From TMED8 sp038125725 (GTDB lineage: Bacteria; Pseudomonadota; Alphaproteobacteria; Rhodospirillales; Casp-alpha2): a stretch of DNA of 64,000 bases. The position numbers and the translations under genes were made by a program. The notes under the pieces are model-generated. The model was given only the letters and a program-made list of their open reading frames with translations, did not search any database and had not been told where the DNA came from. The stretch spans positions 62,001 through 126,000 of the forward strand of contig JAYPEK010000003.1 of NCBI GenBank assembly GCA_038125725.1. Reading direction: 5' to 3'. Positions within the stretch are counted from its first letter, which is position 1. Each line of letters begins with the position of its first letter. Of this stretch, positions 1 to 9,352 are shown one piece after another.

Positions 1-218
1 GAATGGATGATCATCGGGTCGCGGAACATTTCCGGGAAACTGGTGCCCATGCGGGTCTTGGTGTAGCCGTAGAGGGTCTTCTGCGCGATGAAGGCGGCGC
101 GGGTGGCGGTGAAGTCCTCGAGTGTTGGCAGCGAATCAATGATTCGGGTTTTGCGCTTTTTGAACACCGAAGCGAAGGCCTGGCGCACGGAATCTAGTAT
201 GGTAGTCGGCGTGTTCAT
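1..218 (-). CDS. Unrecognised protein, N-terminal part only
   Basis: Reading from the ATG at 218 toward the window edge gives an open frame of 72 codons with no stop, beginning MNTPTTILDSVRQAFASVFK. The visible part is basic near residues 19-24 (KKRKTR) and then has acidic and aromatic residues; no signal peptide or membrane segment is seen. The 3' end lies outside the window. It is divergent from the DUF4212 symporter gene, with about 200 bases between the two starts, so they may share a control region. I do not recognise the family. The frame shows ordinary coding composition, which is the main support. Confidence 0.5.
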   Translation of the reverse strand, partial: MNTPTTILDSVRQAFASVFKKRKTRIIDSLPTLEDFTATRAAFIAQKTLYGYTKTRMGTSFPEMFRDPMIIH

Positions 219-318
219 GTGGATTCCCAGTTTGAACTAATACATTAAAAAGAAATGATTTATTTCGATGGGCTCGATCCGTGCCGGCGACTGCCCATGG
301 CCTTTATAGTTGCTCCTG

Positions 319-347
319 TTGCGCAAAAAAACAAATGGTACTATACA
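319..347 (+). promoter_or_regulatory. Possible sigma-70 promoter of the symporter operon
   Basis: TTGCGC at 319-324 and TATACA at 342-347 are 17 bases apart, ahead of the ATG at 422. The -35 box is weak. TGTTGCGCAA at 317-326 overlaps it and matches ten of twelve positions in a row with the dyad found upstream of the sigma-54 activator gene at 20205-20216. Confidence 0.3.
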
Positions 348-421
348 TTTACCTCAAATCGATAAGCCAAAGCGCACTTCTTCTTCGTATAAATAGGGAA
401 AAAAGGTGGGGACATTTCACG

Positions 422-688
422 ATGGCTGATGCTACCGAAAGTACAAGACAACGTCACTGGACGAGGACGCGCAACCTGACGTACCTCGTTCTCATCATCT
501 GGTTCGTTTTCGCTTTCATTCTGCCTTGGAACGCCAAGGCGCTAAATGAGTATTCGTTCTTGGGCTTCCCGCTCGGGTACTACTTCCCGGTTCAGGGGTC
601 CTTGATCGTCTTCGTGGTTCTGATCTGGTTCCAAAACTGGCGCCAGGATCAGATCGATGAAGAAGCCGGCTTGTCCGAGCATCGATAA
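422..688 (+). CDS. DUF4212 small subunit of a sodium/solute symporter
   Basis: An 88-residue protein with two membrane segments (about residues 20-40 and 57-76) joined by a short loop containing NEYSFLGFPLGYYFPVQGS. This is the typical DUF4212 pattern, a small partner encoded directly upstream of VC_2705-type sodium:solute symporters. A longer open frame starts at 281, but the ATG at 422 follows a GGTGGGG ribosome-binding site and gives the family's usual length. The large subunit starts 14 bases after its stop, so the two are co-transcribed. It probably stabilises or assists the transporter in the inner membrane; its exact role is not established. Confidence 0.88.
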   Translation: MADATESTRQRHWTRTRNLTYLVLIIWFVFAFILPWNAKALNEYSFLGFPLGYYFPVQGSLIVFVVLIWFQNWRQDQIDEEAGLSEHR

Positions 689-702
689 CGGAGGCGAGAG
701 AG

Positions 703-2520
703 ATGATTAAAGGAAGCTTTATCGAGAATCTCGGCCGCGTGTACGGCATGTACACCGGCGGGTTCCTGGTCTTCGTCGTGTTGATGGCGATCCTGGAGCA
801 AATGGGCGTCGGCGCCGATACCATCGGCATTCTGTTCGTCGCCTTCACGATCGTGATTTACGCCGCCATCGGCTGGCTGTCACGAACCATGCAGGTCGAT
901 GCCTATTATGTGGCGGGACGCGAAGTTCCGGCGCTCTACAACGGCATGGCGACGGCGGCGGACTGGATGTCCGGCGCATCGTTCGTGGCGTTGGCCGGCG
1001 GTATCTACTTCGGCGGCTACGGCTACCTTGGCTTCATCGTGGGCTGGACCGGCGGTTACGTGCTGGTCAACTCGCTGATGGCGCCGTACCTGCGCAAGTT
1101 CGGCTGCTATACGGTGCCCGACTTCATCGGTACCCGTTACGGCGGCAACCTGGCGCGTCTATGTGCGGTCGTCGTTCTGGTGGTTGCGTCCTTCACTTAT
1201 GTGACGGCGCAGATCAACGCCACCGGCACTATCGCCGCCCGCGCGCTGCACATCCCGTTCGAAGTCGGTGTGTGGATCGGCCTTCTCGGCATCCTGCTGT
1301 GCTCCATGCTCGGCGGCATGCGAGCGGTGACCTGGACCCAGGTGGCCCAGTACATCGTGCTGATCATCGCCTACGTTGTGCCGGTTATCTGGATGTCGAA
1401 CAAGCAGGGCTTCGGCCTCATTCCGCACTTCAGCTACGGCGACGCGGTGCATCGAATCCAAGAACTGGAACCGCTGGTCGGGCTCGGCCAGGCGGCGGCG
1501 GGCAAGGCGCCGTTCGGCGGCGTGGCGACCCTCAAGGTGCCGCACTTCGATCCGCAGGGCGGAATGGACAGCTGGAAGTTCGTCACCCTGGCGGCTTGCA
1601 TGATGATGGGCACGGCGTCTCTGCCGCACATCCTGATGCGCTATTTCACCACGCCCAGCGTGCGTGAAGCGCGTCGCTCCGTCGGCTACTCGCTGTTCTT
1701 CATCTTCCTGCTGTACTTCACGGCGCCGGCGCTGGCGACCCTGACCAAGCTGCAGCTCCTCGATCCCAACCTGCCGACGGCTATCATCGGCAAGTCCTTC
1801 GCGGAGGTGTCGAACCTTGCCTGGGTACAGAACTGGATGAGCGTGAAGATGCTCTTTATCCAGGACTTCAGCGGGGACGGTATCCTGCAATTGAACGAGT
1901 TCTTTATGCGCGCCGATATCGTCGTGCTGGCGACTCCGGAAATTGCCGGTCTGCCGTATGTGATCTCGGGTCTGGTCGCGGCCGGCGGCATGGCGGCTGC
2001 CATGTCAACGGCGGACGGCCTGCTGCTCGCCATCGCCAACGCGCTCAGCCACGATCTGTACTATAAGATCATCGACCCGAACGCCGACACCAAGCACCGC
2101 TTGATCGTCGCCCGGGTGCTGCTGATCGCCATCGGTGCAGCCGGCGCGTTCATCGCCAGCTTGCGGCTTACCGGTATCCTCGGTGCCGTCGCCTGGGCGT
2201 TCGACTTCGCCATGTCGGGACTGTTCTTCCCGCTGGTGTTGGGCGTCTGGTGGAAACGTGCCAATACGGCGGGTGCCGTTGCAGGTATGATCGTCGGGTT
2301 CGGCGTCGGTACCTGGTACCTCTATATGGTGCGTTGGGGTGGCATGGACCTCTGGTTCGGTATCGACCACCTCCGCTTCGGCATCGTCGGTGCCGCGGCC
2401 AGCTTCGTCGCCATGGTGGTGGTGTCGCTGGCGACCCCGGCTCCCGACGAGGAAACCCAGCGGATGGTCGACGAAGTGCGTGTCCCGTCCGGCGACGAAA
2501 TCCTCGCCAAGGACCACTGA
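703..2520 (+). CDS. Sodium:solute symporter, VC_2705/ActP-like large subunit
   Basis: A 605-residue polytopic inner-membrane transporter of the SSS family with about 13 hydrophobic segments. The family core is visible near residues 65-140 (SRTMQVDAYYVAGREVPALYNGMATAADWMSG, here given across several words: DAYYVAGR, then ATAADWMSG). Pairing with a DUF4212 gene and the length of about 600 residues place it in the subgroup related to acetate permease ActP, so a short-chain carboxylate is the likely substrate, taken up with sodium. The insertion around residues 225-285, between membrane segments, is typical of this subgroup. The ATG at 703 follows a GGAGGCGAGAGAG ribosome-binding site. A terminator lies just after the stop, closing a two-gene operon. 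Confidence 0.88.
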   Translation: MIKGSFIENLGRVYGMYTGGFLVFVVLMAILEQMGVGADTIGILFVAFTIVIYAAIGWLSRTMQVDAYYVAGREVPALYNGMATAADWMSGASFVALAGGIYFGGYGYLGFIVGWTGGYVLVNSLMAPYLRKFGCYTVPDFIGTRYGGNLARLCAVVVLVVASFTYVTAQINATGTIAARALHIPFEVGVWIGLLGILLCSMLGGMRAVTWTQVAQYIVLIIAYVVPVIWMSNKQGFGLIPHFSYGDAVHRIQELEPLVGLGQAAAGKAPFGGVATLKVPHFDPQGGMDSWKFVTLAACMMMGTASLPHILMRYFTTPSVREARRSVGYSLFFIFLLYFTAPALATLTKLQLLDPNLPTAIIGKSFAEVSNLAWVQNWMSVKMLFIQDFSGDGILQLNEFFMRADIVVLATPEIAGLPYVISGLVAAGGMAAAMSTADGLLLAIANALSHDLYYKIIDPNADTKHRLIVARVLLIAIGAAGAFIASLRLTGILGAVAWAFDFAMSGLFFPLVLGVWWKRANTAGAVAGMIVGFGVGTWYLYMVRWGGMDLWFGIDHLRFGIVGAAASFVAMVVVSLATPAPDEETQRMVDEVRVPSGDEILAKDH

Positions 2521-2541
2521 TCGCGATACATGCGAAACCAA

Positions 2542-2569
2542 GGGGGCGGGTTTCCCGCCCCCTTTTTTT
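2542..2569 (+). terminator. Rho-independent terminator after the symporter operon
   Basis: A nine-base-pair stem (GGGGGCGGG / CCCGCCCCC) with a TTT loop is followed directly by a run of seven T. It lies 21 bases after the symporter stop. Confidence 0.9.
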
Positions 2570-2680
2570 CGCCCCTTTTTTTGCCGTCGCGCGTTCGGTA
2601 TTCAGCCTCGCTCCGTTGATTTCGGAACCGCCGGCTGCCATAAGAAAATCCTCGAAAAACCAGATTAAGAGAGCGGTTTC

Positions 2681-3034
2681 ATGGACGATATGAGTGCGGT
2701 TCTGCCGCTTTGGGTGATCGCCCTGGACTATGTGATGGGCATGATCATGTGGACCCTGATCGGGCGCTCGGCCATGAACTTCTTTCTGCCCGAGGACAGC
2801 ACCTTCTTCTTCATGCGGTTTTTCGTGCGGGTGACCAACCCCATTCTCCGGCTGTTCCGGCCGGTCACGCCGAGCTTCCTGATTCCGATCATGGTGCCGC
2901 TGTTCGTGGCCTGGTTCTTCTTCATGATCCGGTTCTATGCGATGCCCTGGCTGCTCGGCTACTCGGTCATGGGCATGCTGTCGTTCCCGCTGGAGGGAGA
3001 GATAGCGCGCGGTCTCTACCAACTGAGCAAGTAG
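2681..3034 (+). CDS. YggT-like membrane protein
   Basis: A 117-residue protein with hydrophobic stretches at about residues 8-30, 58-85 and 88-105. The phrase NPILRLFRPVTPSF in the middle is like the conserved region of YggT-family proteins, small inner-membrane proteins of poorly known function tied to cell-envelope processes or osmotic stress. Start at the ATG at 2681 with a weak AGAGAG site upstream. It stands alone after the terminator and before the frameshifted gene. Confidence 0.6.
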   Translation: MDDMSAVLPLWVIALDYVMGMIMWTLIGRSAMNFFLPEDSTFFFMRFFVRVTNPILRLFRPVTPSFLIPIMVPLFVAWFFFMIRFYAMPWLLGYSVMGMLSFPLEGEIARGLYQLSK

Positions 3035-3136
3035 GCTTGTTGGGCCCTTTGCCGGCCGCCGTCACGGCTTGACGGGAAAATCGCCGGACCGCAAAATTTC
3101 CGGAAGTTGCACCGCCCCGCCGCAAGGAATGCCCCC

Positions 3137-4659
3137 ATGTCTTGGTTGACGAAGTTGATCGAGCTGTTCCTGGGAAGCTCTTCCCCGCCGAAAGGCAAGA
3201 GCCGCGGCAAGACTGCAGCGGCGTCTCGTTCCGAACCAACATCCAAACCGAAACCAGAGGCGGACGGACAATCGAGTGCCAACGGCCCGCCCGCCGAGGT
3301 TTCCGAAGATACGCCATCGGATACCCCACCCGTTGCGGCCTCCGCCTCCTCGCCAGACGAATCACTGCCTTCGTTCGCCGACATGGATAAGACCGATGAG
3401 GACGTGGTGGTCTTGATGCCGAGCTTCAAGAACGACCGCGATGACGGCTTCACCAACCGGCTGCTCGAGACCCTGAAGGCGGCGAAAATGCTGGACGTGC
3501 GGCCGTTCGAGCGCGAGCTGCCGTCGCCCGGCGACCGCGCCAATCTGGCCAAGCTGATACCGTTCCAGACCGAGGCGCGGGCGGTGCTGGAAGCGCAAAA
3601 GGCCGATCTGCTGATCTACGGCGAGGTGCTGCGCGGTGGGCTCAGGCTGCGGCTGGTGGCGCTGAAGCCGCCGGCGGAGGGCCATGCCGAAGCCCTCGGT
3701 GTCGGTGATACCCTGCTCGTGCCGCACAATTTCGGCTCGGAGCTGGCGAACCTGATCTATGCGGCGGTTCTGGCGGTGGCGCTGCCGCTGAAACCGGACC
3801 GGCGTGATGCGCTGCTTCCGCACCTAACCGGTGCCGCCGAACAGAGCATGAAGCTGCTCGACGTGCTGCCTGACAAGGTCGATGCCGAGCAGATCGGCTC
3901 GATCTTCACCGCGTTGGGCGTCGTGGCGGCAGCCGTTTGGCGCGCCCAGCATCGTGATGCGATCCTCACTGCCGCCGTTGCCGCCTTCGAGAAAGCGTCG
4001 AAGAGGGGCCAAACGAACTGGCACCATTGGTCATGGCGGAATTGAAGATCCGGCTTGGCGTCGCCCTTATGGAGTTGTCGTCGCGCACCAACGACGCCGA
4101 CATGTTCGAGGAAGCCCTCGATTCCTTCGAGGCCGTCGCCAGCGCGCTCGAGCCCGCCAAGTATCCGCGTGAATGGGGGCTGGACTACCTCAGCCTCGGC
4201 AATGCCTTTCTGACGCGCGGCCGGGCCGAACTTGCGGTCGACGATTGCGACCGGGCGTCTGCCGCCTACGATGCGGCGCTCAAGGTCTTCACCCGTGAAA
4301 AAGATGCCGCGCGCTGGGTCGAGACGATGTCGGCCAAGGGCACGGCGTTGATGACTGCCGGCGCGATTCACACCGGCACCAAGGAACTGGAAGCGGCGGC
4401 GGAGATTTACCGCGAGGTGCTGGAGGCGCGCGACCGTGTCCGCCAGCCGCTGCCGTGGGCGCAGGTATCCAACAGCCTGGGCTCGGCGGTCTTCGCGCTC
4501 GCCAAGCGAACCCAATCGAAGGCGCATCTCACGGAAGCGATCCAGTGTTTCGACGGCGCGCTTTCCGTTTACGAAGACCTGGGCCAGACCGTCGCCGTCG
4601 GCATCGTCTCCAAGAACCAGCAGCGCGCCTATCGGTTGCGCGAGACCATCGGCGGTTGA
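3137..4659 (+). pseudogene. Repeat-containing (TPR-like) protein broken by a one-base frameshift
   Basis: Two open frames form one protein. The first part (3137 to a stop at 4045) has a short N-terminal helix, a Pro/Ser/Lys-rich linker (about residues 14-85), and then an alpha/beta domain with DEDVVVLMPSFKNDRDDGF. It reads into nonsense after residues FEKASKRGQTN. The second part (from about 4009, other frame) continues NELAPLVMAELKIRLGVALMEL and carries helical TPR-like repeats to 4659. Adding one base in GGGG (4005-4008) or AAA (4011-4013) restores one 508-residue frame. This is either a real pseudogene or, more likely in this draft sequence, a homopolymer deletion. Function is unknown; the repeats suggest protein-protein contacts. 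Confidence 0.7.
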
Positions 4660-4772
4660 GCCGAATGCCCGCCACGTCGAAGCCGCGTTGCAATGCATGC
4701 CGGCTCGGGAGACAATATCTGCCAACGGGGCGCCAAGTATTTTCGGCGCACGCTTAGGGAGGAAATCAAGCC

Positions 4773-5960
4773 ATGGAGAAATCGGCCGAGGCCGATGGCA
4801 GTACCGGTGGCGGTGAAGCGCCGGTCGGCACGCACCGCCGGCGCCCACCGCCGACATTGATGGCCCTTGCCGCCGTCCTTTTGGTCGGCGGCATCTTCGG
4901 ATACCAGGAGTTTCAGGAACGCCTGGCTTACCTGCACGAAGAAGACGCCCGTATCCGCGCCGACATGGTCACTGTCTCCAGCCGCTCGGCCGGATGGGTG
5001 ACCCGCGTTGCGGCATCCGAGGGCGAGATGGTCGACACCGGTACGACGCTGGTCGTTCTCGACGACCGCGACGCCAAGCTGGTGCTCGACGAACTGACGG
5101 CGCAGTTGGAAGCGGTGGGCGCCGAGAAGGAACGGCTGCGCGCGGAACAGGAACTGGTTCGCAAGCAGACCGACAGCCACCTGCAGTCGGAACGCTCGGC
5201 GCTGGCCGCGGCGCGGGTGACGGTGTCTAGCCTGAAGCCGCAACTGGACCTGGCCAAGCGTGACCTGGAACGGACGCGCCGGCTCTATGAGCAGAAGGTG
5301 GCGTCCCGTCGCCAACTCGACCAGTCGGAAACGCAACTGCAGCGGATCGAGCGTGAGCACTCGATCGCGGTGGCCAACCTGCAAGGGGCGGAAGCCCAGG
5401 TTAAGGAAGCGGAAGCCGAACGCGCGCAACTGGACGTACTGGCCGGCGAGCTTGCCGTATTGGGCAAGCGCGAGGCGGAAATCGCCGCGAAAATCGGCCG
5501 CCAGCGCCTCGATCTGGAAGACCGCACCATCAAGAGCCCGGTGAAAGGTGTCGTCGATCGCACCTTCGTCGAGATCGGCGAATACGTCAGCCCCGGCCAG
5601 CGCCTGATGCTGGTGCACGATCCCAACCTGATCTGGATCGAAGCCAATGTCAAGGAGACCGAGGTACGCCGCCTGGTTGTCGGCCAAGAGGTGCTGGTCA
5701 CCGTCGACGCCTATCCGGACGAGAGCTTCACGGGGAAAGTCGAGAAGATCGGCAACACCGCGACCAGCGCCTTCGCGCTGCTGCCGAGCCCCAACCCGAG
5801 CGGCAACTTCACCAAGATCACCCAGCGCCTGCCGATCCGCATCGCCATTGCCCAGCGCCAGGGGCGCCTGCGTCCCGGCATGATGGTGGAGATCAAGATC
5901 GCCACCAGCCGCGCGACGGTCGGCCCCCAGGACGCCCAAGCGGACAGGACGGGTGGTTAG
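4773..5960 (+). CDS. EmrA/HlyD-type membrane fusion protein
   Basis: A 395-residue periplasmic adaptor anchored by one membrane segment (about residues 27-45). The order is short cytosolic N-terminus, anchor, biotinyl-lipoyl half-motif (GWVTRVAASEGEMVDTGTTL), a long coiled-coil hairpin (about residues 105-245), the second lipoyl half (IKSPVKGVVDRTFVEIGEYV) and a beta-barrel domain. Family members link an inner-membrane exporter to the outer-membrane channel. It follows a strong AGGGAGG ribosome-binding site, and its stop overlaps the start of the partner MFS gene by 8 bases. The pair forms an EmrAB-type drug or toxic-compound exporter; substrate unknown. Confidence 0.85.
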   Translation: MEKSAEADGSTGGGEAPVGTHRRRPPPTLMALAAVLLVGGIFGYQEFQERLAYLHEEDARIRADMVTVSSRSAGWVTRVAASEGEMVDTGTTLVVLDDRDAKLVLDELTAQLEAVGAEKERLRAEQELVRKQTDSHLQSERSALAAARVTVSSLKPQLDLAKRDLERTRRLYEQKVASRRQLDQSETQLQRIEREHSIAVANLQGAEAQVKEAEAERAQLDVLAGELAVLGKREAEIAAKIGRQRLDLEDRTIKSPVKGVVDRTFVEIGEYVSPGQRLMLVHDPNLIWIEANVKETEVRRLVVGQEVLVTVDAYPDESFTGKVEKIGNTATSAFALLPSPNPSGNFTKITQRLPIRIAIAQRQGRLRPGMMVEIKIATSRATVGPQDAQADRTGG

Positions 5961-7515
5961 CGACAATCCGGCCATCGCCGAACAGTTTCGGCGCTACGGC
6001 CCCGCCTACCGTTGGTTCGTCACCGTCGGCGGGCTCATGGGATCGATGTCCATGGTGCTGTCGGCGACCATGGTCAACGTCGCCATTCCCAGCGTCATGG
6101 GCGCTTTCGGCGTTGGCCAGGATCTGGCGCAATGGGCGGCGACGGCATTCCTCACCACCATGGTCGCCAGCCAGCTTCTCAATGCCTGGATGGTCAAGGC
6201 CTTCGGCCAGCGCATCACCTTTTGTTTCGCGTTGGCGAACTTCTGCGTCGGCGCCGTGGTCTGCGCGTCCGCGCCCAATATCGAGACCCTGATCCTCGGC
6301 CGCATCATGCAGGGGTTCTCCGCCGGGCTGATCCAGCCATTGGTGCTGGCCACCGTGGTGGCCGTGTTCCCAGCCGAACGCCGAGGCATGGCGGTCGGCG
6401 TCTACGGCATGGGCGTCACCCTGGCGCCCAGCTTCGGACCCTTTGTCGGCGGGCTGGCCATCGACGCGCTGACCTGGCGCGATATCTTCATCGTGCCGCT
6501 GCCGTTGGTCGGGCTGGCTTTCTTTATGGGGCTCGCGTTCATGCCGGCGAAGAAGTTTTCCTGGCGGCTGCCGGCATTCAACTGGTCCGGCTATATCCTG
6601 GTCGCTATCGCGTTGATGTGCATCATGAGCGCCATCGGCAACGGCCAGCGCTGGGGCTGGACGTCGGACCGAACGGTGACGGTGTTCGCCATCGGTGCGG
6701 TTTCCGCAATGATTTTCGTCTACACGCAACTGCATTCGGAGAACCCGCTCCTGGACGTCAGCCTATTCGCCGACGTCAGGTTCACGTCCGCCATGTTCAT
6801 CGCCTTTGCCTTCGGCGCCGGAAACTTCGCCACCAACTACGCCATTCCGGTGTTCGTGCAGACCGTGCAGGGCTTCACGCCGACCAAGTCGGGCTTGGTG
6901 CTGATCCCGGCGGGCATGGTGCTGGTGACGCTGATCCCGTTATCCGGGCGGCTGGCCGATCAATTGCCGTCGCATTTTCCGATCATGGCCGGTTGCATCG
7001 TGTTTTCGCTCGCCGCCTATCTGCTATCCGGCGCCGACGTCAACACCTCCTACTGGACCATCGCCGCATTCGCCATGCTGAGCCGCGGCGCGCTCGGCAT
7101 GGTGATGCCCAACATGGGCAAGGTGGCGATGGGCTCGGTGCCCCCCGACAAGCTCAACCAGGGGGCGGGAACCTATAACTTCATCCGCCAGATGGGCGGA
7201 GCCTTCGGGGTCAACCTGACCGCCGTCTCCATCGAGATGCAGACGGCGCGCCATGCCGATCTGCTGACGGCCACCCAGACATCCGACAACACCCAGAGCT
7301 TGCAGGTGCTGGATAAAATCTCGGAACTGCTGTCGTCAGGCGGTATCCCGGATGCGGCACTGCATTCAGGTGCCTTGAACTATCTCGGCCAGGTGATTTA
7401 CGCCCAGGCCCGTTCACTCGGGTTCCAGGACGCCTTTTTCCAGATTTGCTTCGCCTTCGCCATCGCCTTCATTCCGGCCCTGGTGCTGGGCCGGGCGTCG
7501 CGAAAACCCCGTTAG
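5953..7515 (+). CDS. EmrB-type MFS exporter (DHA2 family)
   Basis: A 520-residue transporter with about 14 membrane segments. The second segment region carries NVAIPSVMGAFGV and AQWAATAFLTTMVASQLL, and segment 5 carries GVYGMGVTLAPSFGPFVGG, the antiporter motif C of proton-driven DHA2 exporters. The GTG start at 5953 lies inside the end of the adaptor gene (8-base overlap), which indicates translational coupling. It works with the EmrA-like protein to export hydrophobic compounds at the cost of the proton gradient. No regulator gene is adjacent. Confidence 0.87.
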   Translation: MVSDNPAIAEQFRRYGPAYRWFVTVGGLMGSMSMVLSATMVNVAIPSVMGAFGVGQDLAQWAATAFLTTMVASQLLNAWMVKAFGQRITFCFALANFCVGAVVCASAPNIETLILGRIMQGFSAGLIQPLVLATVVAVFPAERRGMAVGVYGMGVTLAPSFGPFVGGLAIDALTWRDIFIVPLPLVGLAFFMGLAFMPAKKFSWRLPAFNWSGYILVAIALMCIMSAIGNGQRWGWTSDRTVTVFAIGAVSAMIFVYTQLHSENPLLDVSLFADVRFTSAMFIAFAFGAGNFATNYAIPVFVQTVQGFTPTKSGLVLIPAGMVLVTLIPLSGRLADQLPSHFPIMAGCIVFSLAAYLLSGADVNTSYWTIAAFAMLSRGALGMVMPNMGKVAMGSVPPDKLNQGAGTYNFIRQMGGAFGVNLTAVSIEMQTARHADLLTATQTSDNTQSLQVLDKISELLSSGGIPDAALHSGALNYLGQVIYAQARSLGFQDAFFQICFAFAIAFIPALVLGRASRKPR

Positions 7516-7724
7516 CGGTACGTTCGCAGCAGTTTGGCGATCAGGATGATCGTGGGCAGCAGGTGCCAGAAGACATCGAAGATGTCGATCGGCCGGGTCA
7601 GGGTGCCGGCGCGCAGCATCTTGTACTTCTCCCAAAGATGCGGCTCCGGTGTGAACGGCGCCAGCAGCATCAGGATCGAAATGACGATGAGCATGCTGAG
7701 CGGAATTTTGTCGAGCCATTCCAT
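7512..7724 (-). CDS. Small membrane protein
   Basis: A 70-residue protein with two hydrophobic stretches (about residues 7-24 and 47-66) separated by a polar loop with PEPHLWEKYKML. I do not recognise a named family. Its last codons overlap the end of the MFS gene on the other strand by 4 bases. It is the last gene of the long minus-strand run, 18 bases after the dynamin-like GTPase, so it may belong to that membrane-linked system. Confidence 0.6.
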   Translation of the reverse strand: MEWLDKIPLSMLIVISILMLLAPFTPEPHLWEKYKMLRAGTLTRPIDIFDVFWHLLPTIILIAKLLRTYR

Positions 7725-7742
7725 GATGTCTGTTCCTCGTCG

Positions 7743-9275
7743 TCAGGCGGTGGTGGTCTTGTCTTCGGCCGGTTTGGTATCCGCGGGCGTGGTTTCGGTG
7801 GGGGCCGGCACCGCTGCCTGTGCCTCGGCCGCTGCTAGTTCCGCCTCGGCGCGGGCGCGGCCGGCGGGGTCGGTGAAGCGGTCGTTGAGGCGCTGGAACT
7901 GGGTCGCGGCTTCGGCGCGGATATCTTGCAGGCGGTTGCGCGCGCGTTTGCCCCAGCCAACGGGATTGGAGCGGAAGACGTTGCGGAAGAAGCGCGTGTT
8001 CTTCTCGAAGGCGGCTTTCAGGTTAAGGCCGAACTGGCCAATTTCGGTCGGCAGCTTTCTGGCGACCATGGTTGCCGCCAGCGCGCGCACCCAGAAGTGT
8101 CCCGCCAGGAACACGACGCCGATGCCGATGGCGCTGAAGCCCAGCGTGACCGGATCGTTGAGCCAGCCGAGGAGGCTTTCGGCGGAAACGTCGGCGGTGC
8201 GAGCCAGCAGTACGCCGAGCCCCGCCAGCACCGCGAACACGATGGCGTCGCCGAACATGACGGTGCGGCGCCAGCGGCCGAGCGCGGCTTGCAGGGCCGG
8301 GATGATTTCGCGCTCGACCTCGTTGGCGGTGGCTTCCAGCACGCCGACGATGCGGTAGTCGCGTTCAATCTCCACGTCCTCGATGCGGCCGTAGATTTCC
8401 GCTAGGTCCTTGTCACGCTTGATGGTCAGGCGTTCCTTGATCGCGCCGTTCTCGATCGAGTTGGCGGCGCTTTCGCTGAAGATGGTGTAGAAGCGTCCGG
8501 CCGTCAGCCCGGCGCCGGCGACGCCGCGCTGCCAGGCGGAGACTACGTCTTCCGGGTTGTCCTCGCGCGCGGTGGTGTCGATCTGGTTGAGGATGTAGAG
8601 GAACTTGGATGAATCGGGCCGATTGACGGTGTCTTCCACCAAGTGCTTGAGCGTGTCCTGCATGGTGCCCGGTTCCGGGTGGCGGGCGTCGAACATGACC
8701 AGCACCAGGTCCGAAAGGTCAATGATGTGATCGGTGACGCGCAGCGTCGAGCGGCGCTGGTCGTCGGCGTCGAAGCCGGGGGAATCGACCAGGATCTTGC
8801 CTTTGATCTTTTCATTTCCGCAGGTTTTGAGATGCAGGAACGAGCCGATCAACTTGCCTTCGCCGGCGGCCACGTCCTCGATCTTCTCGCTCATGCGGTA
8901 GAACGGGAAGCGCGGGTCGGCGTCCAGGGCCATGCCCGGCAGCACGCGGGCGTGGTCGGCCATGCCGTAGCAGATGACGGTGAACATCTCGTCCACCGCC
9001 TGGTTGCCGGTGGCCTGCAGGCTTTCACCCAGGTAGTCGTTGATGAACGTCGACTTGCCCGACGAATAGGTGCCGAGCACGCTGATCAGCGGCCACCAGG
9101 GCACCCGCGTGGTCAGCGAATCGTTGCCCGCCAAAAGCCCCAGCCCCATCAGGATCTTGTCGAGCTTGGAAAAGGTCGGCAGCAGCTCGACCATGGACCG
9201 GCTTTCCACTTCCAGGTGGGTGGCCAGGGTCTTGAGTTGCGAGGGCAGTCGGGCGCCGGTTGGGTTGACGTTCAT
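7743..9275 (-). CDS. Dynamin-like GTPase with two membrane segments
   Basis: A 510-residue protein of the dynamin-like superfamily. The P-loop GTYSSGKST is at residues 68-76, G3 is DSPGFD (164-169) and G4 is NQID (230-233). After the GTPase head comes a helical region, then two hydrophobic segments (about 340-362 and 380-402), and a C-terminus ending in an Ala/Glu/Pro/Thr-rich tail. Bacterial relatives bind GTP and reshape or tether membranes. AAGGAG precedes the ATG at 9275. The gene lies in a run with a ParA-like ATPase, an RND pump and sulfur-globule-like proteins, which suggests work on the inner membrane where that material is made or released; this role is inference. Confidence 0.82.
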   Translation of the reverse strand: MNVNPTGARLPSQLKTLATHLEVESRSMVELLPTFSKLDKILMGLGLLAGNDSLTTRVPWWPLISVLGTYSSGKSTFINDYLGESLQATGNQAVDEMFTVICYGMADHARVLPGMALDADPRFPFYRMSEKIEDVAAGEGKLIGSFLHLKTCGNEKIKGKILVDSPGFDADDQRRSTLRVTDHIIDLSDLVLVMFDARHPEPGTMQDTLKHLVEDTVNRPDSSKFLYILNQIDTTAREDNPEDVVSAWQRGVAGAGLTAGRFYTIFSESAANSIENGAIKERLTIKRDKDLAEIYGRIEDVEIERDYRIVGVLEATANEVEREIIPALQAALGRWRRTVMFGDAIVFAVLAGLGVLLARTADVSAESLLGWLNDPVTLGFSAIGIGVVFLAGHFWVRALAATMVARKLPTEIGQFGLNLKAAFEKNTRFFRNVFRSNPVGWGKRARNRLQDIRAEAATQFQRLNDRFTDPAGRARAEAELAAAEAQAAVPAPTETTPADTKPAEDKTTTA

Positions 9276-9352
9276 TCGTTTTCTCCTTGTTGTCCCGTCC
9301 GGTCGTCAATCTTGGTACGGGATGCGGTCTTCCGGCCGCCGCCGATGCGTGC

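Noticed and set aside
4629..5975. Open frame of 448 codons on the minus strand
   Set aside because: Antisense to the EmrA-like gene, which has a strong ribosome-binding site and clear domains.
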